DNA from: Arbacia lixula
Taxonomy: Eukaryota > Echinodermata > Echinoidea > Arbacioida > Arbaciidae
Assembly: GCA_963669155.1 (NCBI GenBank)
Contig: OZ022578.1
Coordinates: forward strand, 8,679,230 to 8,743,229
Reading direction: 5' to 3'
Length of the DNA stretch: 64,000 nt
A program made the translations under genes and the position numbers. Within the stretch, counting starts at the first letter, position 1. Every line of letters starts with the position of its first letter. The notes beneath the pieces are model-generated. The model was not told where the DNA came from and searched no databases. It was given only the letters and a program-made list of their open reading frames with translations. Below, one piece after another: positions 1-11,900 of the stretch.

Positions 1-521
1 AGAATAGTTTTTTATGAACATTTTGAAGTTTATCTGGATTGGGAATAATGTTTAGTGTCATTGTTGTACAAGGCATTTGCACAATGTACATGTAGTGTCT
101 GTTTCTAAAAACAGCGAGAACTTGAACATGTATGTGCATGACAAGTGAGACTTTCTTTTATTTTCATGTTCAAAGGTTAATGTACAGTATACATTGTGTA
201 CAGAAATAGTATGTAAAGTGTCTAGAGCTACATTTATGATGACTAGAAAAGGGACCGTACTGTATGTATACCATACTTTTTGTACGTTTCTTAATCTGAG
301 GTTTCTTATGTACTGCATGTGTTCTTGAACATGTACAATTGATTTCATGGTTTGGTCAAGATCAAAAACATTTCACTTTTGCTAGATAACAATATCAAAG
401 TACAATCATCTGCTGTGCTCTGTGACCTGTGATCTGTCATTAAACCTGGGCCATTAAAGTATTTTTTTTCACTGGTTCTCATAGAAGTAGTCTACTGCTG
501 ATGCTTGCCACCACCTCTTTG

Positions 522-716
522 TAGTAACAAGCCTTTTCCCCTCAGCACCAAAGGAAGTGATTCACTTGATGTAACCATTTTAAATAGCAAGGAGGAGAGG
601 TGCTTCACTGGAGTAGAAATACATGTACAGTCTGAAAGGCCCAATGGGTTTGTCATGATTGAAGCACCATCCGTAAACCACTCCCGTGTGAATGCACAGC
701 AAGATCCTCTCATTTG
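522..716 (+). other. Possible terminal exon of an upstream gene
   Basis: Follows CCTTTTCCCCTCAG, a good acceptor, and stays open for about 65 codons to TGA. Composition is AT-rich, unlike the GC-rich exons of the two real genes, and I recognise no family. Confidence 0.18.
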
Positions 717-1991
717 ACCCTTTGAGAATTAGAAACTGAATTTCAATGAAACATCAATACATGTACATGTCTTATGAATTCATCTTCATTTTGTAGTGGG
801 TGGTCATTTAAACGGTCAAACCCGAGTTCAAGGTCTATAGCTACTGGTAACTGTTTGTAAAGGCTTCTGAACTTGAGTCTCTTCAAGGCAGTTTCTATGT
901 ATAGTAATTGCACCTGTCTGTATAAATGTCTCTACGACATTGCTACAGCCAGTGGAGATATCCCGGAGACCTCCTGGAGATTGAAAAGTAAAAACAAAAA
1001 AACAAACATATTTGAATTTCTCCCTGGACATCCGGCTACATGTAGTTTCCAGGAGATGTTGCACAGATGTCTTGGAGTCGTCACAGAGTTATGGTCACCA
1101 CCAGATCGCTACCTCGGCTCTAGGCTAATAAGATACCTAGTTACTCTAAATATGTCAGAAGGTATGCCAAGCTGTATGGACTTAAAATTTTATGGGATGT
1201 AAAATATGTGTAACAAGGAAGTTGAAAGGTACTGGTACTTTTGCATGTCACAGAAGTCCTACAACGTGTGTTTTTGGTTTGTCATTCACAAATATTATTA
1301 CTGGGCTGCTGGAAACAATGCATGCTATATATAAATGCCACACCCAAATTGATAATGAATAATTCAGTGACCACCATGTTACAGGGAAATTCGAACCCTG
1401 CAAGGAGAGTTTGATAAAAGCAGAAAATTTAAAGAAACAATGAAGTGGCATGACAAAAATCTGTCAAACAAAGTTATGAATTTTAAATACTTTATTTTGT
1501 GGTATTACTTGCGAAGTACATTGCTTTGAGTTGTATACTTTTTTTGGAAAATTTCAATTTTCTCGAAATGTTCTCACACACATCCTACAAAATATAGGAG
1601 AGCAGCTCGCAAGTGATGTCACAAAATCAAAACTTTAAAAAGTATCCTTTGACAGAATTTTGTTAAACCTTGAATAATGTGTTGTGTTTATTAAAACTGG
1701 TAGTTAAATTAAATTGAACTTCAGGTCAGACTTTCTTTTTAAAGATGAATAAAAGCTAGAATTTCAGTGGATACCTTTGACCAAAGTATATGGTGTTATG
1801 CACTACAAATCTATTTAAATCAATTCGGTTATTTCTGCTTTCTGATACTGACTTTTTCAGACTTATATTAGAGTGATAGAGAGAGAGGGAGAAAGACAGA
1901 GGGGGGGGGGGGGGGGAGGTTAAATTCAAATCTTGTGCCTCTTCTCATATTCTTGACATACCTACAATCATCCATCGAGACATGTTCATTA

Positions 1992-2046
1992 ACACTACAG
2001 CTCGAAGGAATTAGCAACCCATGATAATTCCTTTGAGCTGTAGTGT
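1992..2046. repeat. 22-bp perfect stem hairpin with 11-nt loop
   Basis: Arms 1992-2013 and 2025-2046 pair over all 22 positions (one G-U wobble if transcribed on +). No second copy seen in the window. Could be a very short foldback element or a small hairpin RNA; the size is short for an animal microRNA precursor. Confidence 0.75.
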
Positions 2047-2477
2047 AGGTTGTCTATTATGCCATACTCGACTTGAGTCAGGATACCCGTATAGGAAGCA
2101 GGCCCCTTGAAAGTCGCACCAAAGTCACAGAGGCCGGTGTAGCAATGAGTTCACCCCACAGTCGCAGGGTGGTAGTAGTGTGCACGTCTGCTTGTAGTAA
2201 GATGAGCTGTGTCTGCCTTTGGTTTTCATCCCGTCGTCATCGTCATCGAGAAAGCCCCCCAAACAAGAGAGGCCACACTGAGGTGCTGGGGTAAAAACGT
2301 TTGTCATTTCTCTTCAAACCTTTTATGATTTGTGTTCCTTGAGCTGCAGGAAATTGAATTACTTCTGTTTCTATTTTAGTTGTCGGATTCACACCAACAT
2401 CTCCTTTTCTTCCTGTTAGTGTTGATTATTTACAGAGTCTCAACTGTGTCTATTATTTCTCTGGAATTAAAGACAAG

Positions 2478-2760
2478 GTGTCCCTTTTGCAGGGCCAAAT
2501 AAATCAATTTGGTAAAAAACATGAAAAATTGAAGAAAACACTGTATAACTATAATAGAACTAGAAACTGATGTAAAGCAAAATTAAAACAATCGCTAGAT
2601 CATGAAGATGTTTTGGGCCGGTCGTCAGAAACCTGTAACCTAGAGACCGGAGTGTGCTGTGCGTTATGGTCTGCACCATAGTGTATGCGCTCAATGGGGG
2701 CGTGTCATTGGTGTCTAGACTAAGGCCACTAGGTTTCAAACATGGTAGAGTGAAAAACCA
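2478..2760. repeat. Dispersed repeat, family H, copy 1
   Basis: Shares CTTTTGCAGG, TAATAGAACT, CCTAGAGACCGG, TATGGTCTGC and CTAGGTTTCAAAC-type blocks in the same order with 33625-33945. No terminal repeats were identified. Confidence 0.65.
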
Positions 2761-2798
2761 CCATCATCCATCTGTGCATTTGCAATGAAGGCTTATCT

Positions 2799-3113
2799 GG
2801 GGGGTTGTTTCACCAAGCTCTTCTTCAGCTGCAAACGACTTTATGCATGACTAGTAACCTGTTCTTGGGTGCGAAATCTGATTCTCAATTATTAGATTCC
2901 CAATATAATCTTTGTAGAATAAAATATTTGTTGTTACAGGCATCAGAATGCAAAGTTTATGATTAATCAAATCTGATTTGGATTGTTGTGAAATAATAAC
3001 TCCCACTATGTTAAAACAGCAACAAATTGAGTCATCTTATTTAGCACTGGAACAGGTCACCAGTGGTGTGTTAAGTCGTTGGTAGCTTAGGAACAGCTTG
3101 GTGAGACACCCCC
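2799..3113. mobile_element. MITE, family D, copy 1
   Basis: About 315 bp with terminal inverted repeats of about 45 bp: the left end GGGTTGTTTCACCAAGCTC matches the inverse of GAACAGCTTGGTGAGACACC at the right. No coding capacity. A second copy is at 50200-50384. Confidence 0.8.
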
Positions 3114-5488
3114 TTGTTCTGTACAAAAAGAAATTACATTAAATGTTCATTACTTTCTGTACATGTCTTTCTATGCATTGCACTACACTGTACCTCCATT
3201 AGCATTTTTAGGTAGTAGGTACAGTACGTGATCTCTCCTGTAGCCTGTGTCCTTCAGCATCTCATTTGAACAGGATGAAAAGAGATGTTTAACACCATGT
3301 TTGGACATACTGTATGTTTGTAATGGCAGTTTCCTATTTTACGATCTACAATCAATATAGAACAGTCATGTATTCATCCTGTAAAAGTGTGAGTATTGGT
3401 ATGAGTGGTTAGAGTGGTATCTGCTACGTTTGTTTACATCCTGGTGTGTTCCTGGAGTCGCTGAGGCTAGAGGATGTGCTGTCATTGTGTACTAGTAGGT
3501 CATTCCTCCCACACTGGTGATCTATGTTTATAAATAATGGAGGTTTGACGTCTATGTGAAATAGCATGCATTCTTTGGCTGTGAGTGCAGGAGGGTTGTC
3601 TATTATTATGACGTTAGCGGTTTAGTCTAGTTTGCAGACACAAATCTATGTTGATGTATGCAAGTCTGGTACTTACTCCACTTACATACATACATGTAAG
3701 TCTGAATGGGGAGACTAAATACCTGTATGTGCATGTAAGTATGGTAATAGCAGTAGGAGCCATTCATAATTTGACAAGTCTGCCTGCAGTCTGAGTATAA
3801 TATCTTGAGACAATGACATAGTTTAGTCTGTGCCTGCCGACGAGTGGAGACAGAAAGCAGGCATTCACAACTGGCAAGTTATGTTTTTGGACAGTGCCAT
3901 AATGGAGTTTGTTCTTGGAGACTGCTACTGTACAGTATCTATGGTACACCATTTAGTATGATACACAATATGAAGGCTTGTTGTATGTAGTTTTTAAAAT
4001 CATACTAGCTGTCCAAAAAATGTCTATGTACAGATCAATAATATGTTATCAATCCGCAACTGTAAAACACAAAAAACTATCATAGATCATGCACAATTGT
4101 GTGGGTGGTTATGGTATTGGCTTAAACCACACAATGGCTTTGGATTGCCACAGTGTATGGTTTGCTCACTCATTTATTCATGGAAATGAATACACTTTCT
4201 GCAAAAGTAATTATATCTGCAACATGTACATGTATGTACACATACTTCTGTGTATTTGTGTTACATGTAGCTTGGCTGTGCCTGTGGGGCATGTGGGCGT
4301 ATACAGTACTCCCTATACTTCCTGTTGATTTATGGGGCAAATAAAGATTTGACTGTCAGACTGAAAATAGCATTAGATACTGTTAAAATATGTACAGTAG
4401 ATGTGAACTTTGTATATTTGTAACTGTACTAGTACTGGTGCGAGTACATGTACAGGTCTACAGTAGAAAAGGAGAAGAAAATGTTTGAAAGATCACGCTC
4501 TTCTGATGCGATGAGACATCTGTGACCCGGAGTGTGTACAGTACCTCTGAGACATTGGGCCTAAAATAGAGGCAGATCAATGTGAATAAATCTTGAGCTT
4601 TCATGTTTTGCCAGCTGGTGAAACACTACATGCACACCAAATACAGAGTGTGCATAATGCAAGCCCTGCAATTGAACTTCTTCAATCGCAGATAATTGTT
4701 AACAATCAAGCACAACATTCTTGAAATAATTGCATTCTTCAGCTTCAAAAGTAATTTGCTGTGGGCACATTATTGTACACTGTACTTGCTCGTGAAAATT
4801 CATTTAAAACAATAAGCTTATTTAGTTAGTTGGCTGTTTTTTTTTTTATAAGAAACATATTATATGGCTAAAAAAACCTTCAAAGTGAATAGATAGTGGT
4901 GGTAAATAGGCAGGGATCAGCTTTCATGGCAGAACTGTATTGCCGTCATTATTGATCCTGGGCTGGGTCAACAACAAAGTCATTTTGAGACAACTTCTTC
5001 ATATACTGTATCTTCCTGAAATAAAACAAATATGGGGCCCATGGTTAAGGTAATATACACTGTAGTTATGCCATCACTGCTCACCACATCCAATGCCTAC
5101 AGTTGCATAGTCTACAAATATGTGATGCTATTGTGAGCAATTGCATGTCAACATGGTTAAAAATGAAGTTGAATATATGCACTTTTCATTGCAGCAATGA
5201 AGAGTAGTATTCAATTTTGTCTCTTGTTCTGCTCATTGTTCAGGTATTGTTAACCTTTGATGATATCACAACAAGATTCGCAATTTGGAGGATGTTATAC
5301 TAGAGGCAGGTCTTAACACTGCTCAGGAAAATAGAGAAATATCATTTGAAAATATTCGTTTGATATCAATTTTGTGACATTAGACAGTATGCGATTGTGT
5401 AAAGTACATAAGTGTATGTATGTATCAACATAGTCAACATGTATTTCAATTTCATGTAACCTTAATGCAATATCAGCAATATTCCTTT

Positions 5489-5699
5489 CAGCTATGTATT
5501 GTGCTTTAATTCAAATGAGATTGTGAGGGAGTCTGTATTCCTGACTGTCACGGGAGGAGGCCACAGCAGGGAACTACAGATCAGTGAGAAAAGTACCCAC
5601 AAGCTCAGGCCAATTAAACCACCACTACGCAAAAAAAGGAGCTCCTGTGAAGAAACAGAACTGCCCATAGGAAACATGTACTGTACATGGGTCTGTCTA
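5489..5699 (+). other. Possible orphan exon, Ig-domain-like ending
   Basis: Preceded by TATTCCTTTCAG and followed by ATG|GTAAAG, both good splice sites. It reads YVLCFNSNEIVRESVFLTV, then TGGGHSREL, resembling the last strands of an Ig domain (Y-x-C-x(n)-L-x-V), then a basic stretch. No phase-compatible neighbour exon was found. It could be a pseudo-exon, an exon of an unseen gene, or chance. Confidence 0.2.
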
Positions 5700-7228
5700 T
5701 GGTAAAGGGATATTTTTGGCACAACTGAATAGTCATTTATGACCACCTTGCACCACCAAAATGTGACAGAGTGTACATTGAATTTCCTCCAAAATACCTT
5801 CAGCTAAAATCCTGCTCTGAATGTTCATTATTATATATTTCTAAATTAAGGCGGTACATTTTTTGCCACATCACAGTGGTAACGGGACAGGCTTTAAACA
5901 TACATGTAGCTCCTTCAATTTTTTTCTCTTTCACTGCTACGTTTCAAGATTAATTTTCTTTGATATAGTTTTGTGGTAAAGTCCGTTTGCTGACCTCAGC
6001 TCTCGGTGCCAATATCCAGGCTGTATTTGAAGCTTCCTGTCATTACTGTCAGAAAGGGAAGAGTGTCAAGGACTCTAGCTTTTATATGTTTGAGCCTTCT
6101 TTTACAGAAGTTCATCATAACACCAGTCTGCTGGGAAATCTCAGGCTCCACTGTACATTGATGCTACACGTATCTGTGCTACCATGCGCTGGAAACAACT
6201 AGGTCTGATTATGAGGCTATTTGGACAGTTTGTGCAAAAGTTTGTTCACCCTACATCCTTGAGTGATGTGTGCATCAGTGAGTGCTGCTTATAGCCAGTA
6301 GTCTGTGAAACAAAACACTTTTGAAAGTGAGCTCATATAAATTGATACTAATGACATCTCAAGGCAATGTGAACAATGGACATTTTTTAAAGGAGTATGA
6401 ACAAGTATTTGTAAATCATTTTGAGAAAGCATGTTGCAGTGGAATGGACTACCAGTAATTGATGAGTCAATAGTGGCTTATTGATCTGCTACATTGAGTC
6501 TGGTGCTGAGTCTATCTGTCCTTTGTGGTCCAACGATTGGCCAGTGATGAGTCATGAATATGAATGAGGTCAGTTCACCTCTACACATGTGCTTTGGTAC
6601 GTGAGGAGTACTGCATCATTTCCCTTTTGTTACTGATCTTATCGTACATGTAGGACCATACTGTATTTCAAATCAAGGTTGTTCCAGATCATGCCACGGG
6701 AGGCTATTGTTGTGTGCCATGTGTGATGTGCTTCTTTTGCATGGAAATTGTGATGAAATATTGCTGTAAAATTGATAGATATATGAGTGACTGAATTCAA
6801 CTTGGTGTTCTGATTTATGTCTCTACATTCATTGATGCAATGATGGTGTTGTCCAAGTACCATTGATGATGTTTTTTTATGTATATTTTGTGCAATGAAT
6901 ATTTTGTCTTGTTACTTTATCTAATTACAAATTCAGTGATTGATTACAATTGATACGTTCAACAACAAAAAAAAGACTTCTAAAGTATGAATGTATGAAG
7001 CGGTAGGCAGTGTTTTTCTTGTTTTCTTTTTTAGAAAAAAAAAATCAGTCTACTATTACTAACAAGATTTACCACATATTTTGTATAACAATGGCTGCGT
7101 GGATATTGCATTTGATCATTATGACACAATGCTTTCACTGATATCAGATCTTTTAAAATATGCTTACAAGTCGTATTTACATTCAATGCATTTTTATATC
7201 CTATTTATTCTGTATTTTCTTGCAACAG

Positions 7229-7422
7229 TTTGATCTGATTCACTCCTCAATTGATTGGCAACACCCGTCGGAGTAGCTGTTTCAGTAAGTTAAGGAAGGG
7301 AGGAGACACAAGGTAAAGCTGCTAATTACTTCTGAAGTGACACCTACAGTACAGACTCGCACAGGACGTTCACATTCAGTCAGCACCCCAAGAGGAGAAA
7401 CAGTTTGAGTTAAACAGGAACA
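7229..7422 (+). other. Probable 5' UTR part of the first coding ACSBG exon
   Basis: A pyrimidine-rich stretch ending TTGCAACAG at 7228 looks like a 3' splice site, so the ATG exon probably starts at 7229 and at least one non-coding exon lies further upstream. I could not place that exon or a promoter. Donor-like GTAAGT (7285) and GTAAAG (7311) sequences also occur here, so the structure is uncertain. Confidence 0.4.
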
Positions 7423-7601
7423 ATGGCAGAAGTGATGGAGAAATCACCAGACGCCCCTGAGGTAACAGGAACGATGGCGGCGCCGATAGAGAAATCACCG
7501 GACTCTCCTTACGACCCTGATGACACCATCAACACAACGCTGGCGTCTGTGGATATATCTTTACCAGGGGACTCAGTGGCATCGCCAGCACCACATACAA
7601 A
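7423..7601 (+). CDS. ACSBG2: ACSBG coding exon 1 (acidic Pro/Ser-rich N-terminus)
   Basis: Residues 1-59 plus two bases. No catalytic motif: a variable N-terminal extension rich in Pro, Ser, Asp and Thr. It contains two copies of EKSPD(A/S)P, produced by an in-frame 51-bp duplication that also copied the start codon region (ATG at 7423 and 7474). Donor GTAAGT at 7602. Confidence 0.9.
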
Positions 7602-8934
7602 GTAAGTCCTCCTCCAAGTTAGCACCTCAACACACTAGCAATATACTCAATGTTCGCACTTTAGCACAGTAGCACTACACTTAACACTAGCATGCTGGTA
7701 TTTACGTTAAACACATACCGTAGCTTTGTAGGCCCAGTCAGATTGGGATTTGTGTCGAGAGATATTCGTTCCCACTATTGTAAATTTTGGACGAGGGCAA
7801 TCATGATTTGGTCACTCTAAGTATATCAGACTGTCTTCTGGTAATGCGCCCTGTTGGCTTGGAGTGTCACAGGATGATGATCATGTGATGCAAACTTAAG
7901 TTTTGTTACCAAGTATTTTTTGGTATTTTCACTGCAATATTTATATTTATATGAGTGTGCCTCTAGAAATTCTCTCCCCCTCAGATTATTTGTGCTGGTA
8001 ATTTCAAGAGTTAAAGATGTATGCCTTCTCTAAATTTCATTCCATATTGTGAAACATTTCATAATCCCCCCCTGACAATAGTTTTTAAAAAAGAGAAAAC
8101 TTACTCAATATTGACATAGAATTCAAGTAGTGTCTGATTAACATGGCTCTCAGTCTGAGCTTCTTCTTCAAATAGAAATGAAGGTTAGTGTTGACAATTC
8201 ATCTTCCATTTGTTTGACATGATGATATCTTATCTCAAAGCCAACAAGAAAATGTCCCTGTAAACATCATTAATCTGTTTGAGGTGCTGAGATTGGGATG
8301 TTCAAAAGAAAGTTGTTGATGATGACTGTTTTTTTATAGATGATGTGACAAAAAAATGAAATTGAAATGTAGTGATCCATACCACTCCACTTAAAGTCAT
8401 GTTTCAGTTCCCATATTCTAAGGGATGTATAAAATATACATTCTTGTGTAAATATCATTCCTTTAACTGTTAAATTAGTATGTCACCCCAAAACATGTCC
8501 ATATGTTTGATATTGTTGTGATGCGAAAGGGATGTACTACTTTTAAAGATAGTATCCTTTTGCAGGCATGAAATATAATGTGTAACAGACAGAAATCAGA
8601 ATAAAGGAACTCGAAAGTGATTTGTAGTAGGTTTTCATACTTTTTATTCTTCATAAGGATTTCTTGTCTGGTCATCTAAAAGAACAGTTTAAAACCTGTG
8701 GACCCTTGTACACAGTGGCGTAGACAGGTTCGTACACCTGGGGGGGATGACAGGGCTGCCAACGCTCGAGAGGGCGCGAAAGCGCCCGAGCGAGGGAGCG
8801 AAGCGACCGAGCCGGGGGGAGGGTGTGGGAGGGGGGTGTCCCCCCTCCCACGGTAGGGAGCTTTTGCAATTTTGAACTTGAAATCGTGCAATCTGATGCA
8901 TACTTAATGAGGCAAAATAACACTCACAAGCGTG

Positions 8935-8984
<50 letters not shown>

Positions 8985-11900
8985 TACATTGTTCTACGCC
9001 TTAAATGGACCATGGACAGTCATAATTTCGACGAGATCTACACACCGTGGCATAAGAGTACGGAATGGACTGACACATATTTTGCAGGGAGGGTTCGTAA
9101 TGGATCCAGGGGTAGTTTGGGTACCATTTGGCTTGAAACAGAATTTTCTGCGGCTTAAGTTTCTAGTACGGGAGTGGAAGAAGTAAAGTTGGGGGTGATT
9201 GGGGCTAACCCAGTCGTTAAAACCAGCATCAGTTTCATTATCATCTTTCGCCTCAGATGCTCCATCACCCTCAACGGCACTTTCTTCTGGTTGAACTTCT
9301 GTAAGAACATGCAGGCCTTTCTCCGACATTATCCGATTTTGATGTAGACGGCTGTTCGCCATCACGTTCTTCTTTCTCATTATGTTTGAAAAAGAAGTGA
9401 TCTTAGATGTTTTCAACTTCTTATTATGAGCCATCCTAGAATCCGAAAATCAATTCACGCTGTGAATTATGAAAGGGACACACTCACATATATTTTCCCC
9501 TTAAAATGTTAAGGAAGACAATGCCTCCTGCTTAGCGGACTCACCACGTGTTTTTGTTTTCTAAACACAACAAAAAAGTAAACCCCCCCCCCCCATAAGC
9601 AAAATAGCATAACTTCTTATCAAAGCGGTTTTGGGCAACATAATTTGCAGGATTGTTCCTTAACTTATTGACTAACCTTTGTGTGAAAATTACATTAATC
9701 CAATTACCGGTAGTCATACACGGGTGGGCAAATTTTAAAGGCAAATAATGTAGATTTTTCAAAAGTCACAAGGGTAATTGTTCATGCCGTTTTAACAGTA
9801 CATTTTGGCATTTTTTTATTTGTATTTTTAGTTGTATTTTTTTTTACAAAAATAAAGGTTTTTTAAAAGTTTCAAACTCCAGAGGGAGGAGTATTTTTTA
9901 AACGGGTTAAATGGGTTAAATGTCCGGATAGGTGTGGGTGCATCGAGAGATGGATGATAAACAATGAAAGGACATAAGTTATGCACCAGAAATGGAATTC
10001 ATCAGAAATTCATATGACAGAAACCCCAAATTACCCTTGTGACTTTTGAAAAGTTACATTTTTGCCTCAGTCTTAAAATTGCCCACTCACGCATAACTTA
10101 TTGGATATTTGGATTAATGTGATTTTCACACGGAAGTTAGTCAATAAGGTGAGAATCAATCCTGCCAAATTATTTTGCCCAAAACCTCTTTGATAAAAAG
10201 TTATGTTATTTTGCTTAGTGAGGACAAACCACAAAATACTTGTAAGATTTTTTCTTTTTTACCGTCTGAATTGGCTTTCACCGTGTGAATGCGCCTAATA
10301 CCAATAAACACGATTACAATAATGATGAGGATTAATATCATCATCATGATAATTATCATTATCAATATTATAGTTGTTATCATTATTACTTTTACTATTA
10401 TTATCATCATTATGACTTATTAAGTAAGCAAATATCATTCCCCCAAACCTGGGGGGGATGATTGTACATGCCATCCCCCCCCACCTTGTGAAGTGGGGGG
10501 GATGCATCCCCCTCATCCCCCCCGTTGTCTACGCCCCTGCTTGTACATGTACTGATGAAAACTTATTTTGAACTTGTAGATTGTACGCTATATCACAATC
10601 TCTGAAAGAGCCTCAGTGCAGTCATGCTATTAAGAGAGACTTATCTTGTCAGCTTCATGGGTTTTGCTGAGCAATCAAGATTACATGGAGAACTCTAACT
10701 TCACTTCCATGAAAAGCACTCTGAGCCTGAGAGGCAAAGTACAAAGTATGCTTTTCATGCTCGTGTTGAAATCTACAATGTATGTTTCTGTTATTACACT
10801 GTTTACATACATGTACTATCCATTTACATGTTACAACTTCAGTTCACAAACTTTTCACAAACTGGACCTACAGTACACATACAGTGTATAGGGTGTTCTG
10901 TTTGTGGTTTGTGCAAACTCTCGCAGAATTTGATTTTATCTGCAAAAGGGATATACTTCCTATAATATTGTGTGCTTGCAGATAGAACATGGGGAGAATT
11001 TTACAAAATGTTCCTGTCTCATTGTCTAACAAAATCAAAGGAAACGACTGTGGAAAATGAAAGCCCATGGGATGGAAGATGATTGAAACTTGAACTTGTC
11101 TGATAAATTGACATTATGCTGCTTCACACTCTACAGTATCAGACATGAACTAGAGGAAACAGAAAGTGAAACAAGTGGGTAGTATTTCAAGAGAAATGCT
11201 GGCATTAGATGAGGATTGAGTGGGATAAACAAAAAGGGGAAAACCCATTGTCTACAGAACTATACATCATGTAATGACTATACTAAAAGAATATTTACAC
11301 ATTAAATTTTTTGGGGTATCATACAATATGTTCAATGTGTAAATTCAAAATAAAATCTATATTGTGTGATTATGTCAAGCTGTTGTATGGGATTGCAATT
11401 TGTCCATGGTATTGTATGACACTGGCAAATAATGTACCGGTATGTAGTTTGCCTTGTATTGCGACCAAATTTCAATCTTTTTCTTTGTCTCTTCCTCTTT
11501 GGTTTTGACTAGTGGACTTACCAACGGGAAAACAAACGGAGCGGCTACGAATGGTATTCATCGCAAGAAATATGCACCAGGTGAGAGCAAAGTCAATCTT
11601 CATTTCTCATTGAATGTCAAGTGAAGTGATTTCTATGCACCAATGCGCTAATAAACCTCAACAACATGGATACAGTAATGTGTAGTAGTGGTAAGATATT
11701 GGAGTCCGCCATCATGGTAGAATAGTTCTGCCATGAGCACAGGTCCAATGTTTGTGCGATTTCGGGATCATTTGATCATGAAATAATTTACTTTGAGACC
11801 AGGGGCCACATTCATGAAACCTTTCTAAGCCTAGTTAGTAACTAAATGCAATTGGCTCCATGCATTTTTAGTAACTGACTAGGCTAGTAAGGTTTCATGA

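Larger units (their letters stand above)
1..7228. other. Region upstream of ACSBG without a provable gene
   Basis: AT-rich DNA with ACATGTACATGT-type motifs, a G run (about 1903-1917), a perfect hairpin at 1992-2046, and repeats at 2478-2760 and 2799-3113. A few open stretches following AG sites (522-716, 5489-5699, 5960-6200) look weakly protein-like but have no recognised homologue. Non-coding first exons of ACSBG could lie here. Confidence 0.5.
8713..10539. mobile_element. hAT-like DNA transposon remnant with 8-bp target duplication
   Basis: Left end CAGTGGCGTAGACA and right end (inverse) CAGGGGCGTAGACA, flanked on both sides by CTTGTACA (8705-8712 and 10540-10547). An 8-bp duplication with CAG-starting ends is typical of hAT elements. 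The interior has a GC-rich hairpin at 8825-8851, a CA microsatellite, a 146-codon minus-strand ORF and a nested foldback element. No full transposase, so probably non-autonomous. Confidence 0.85.

Noticed and set aside
873..1202. 109-codon plus frame
   Set aside because: No splice context, AT-rich, no recognisable motif.
1375..1402. GGTTCGAAT box on the minus strand, like a tRNA T-arm
   Set aside because: The stem does not pair and no A box or cloverleaf is found.
5960..6200. Cys-containing open stretch after GATATAG
   Set aside because: Weak acceptor, wrong phase with the stretch at 5489, no recognisable domain.
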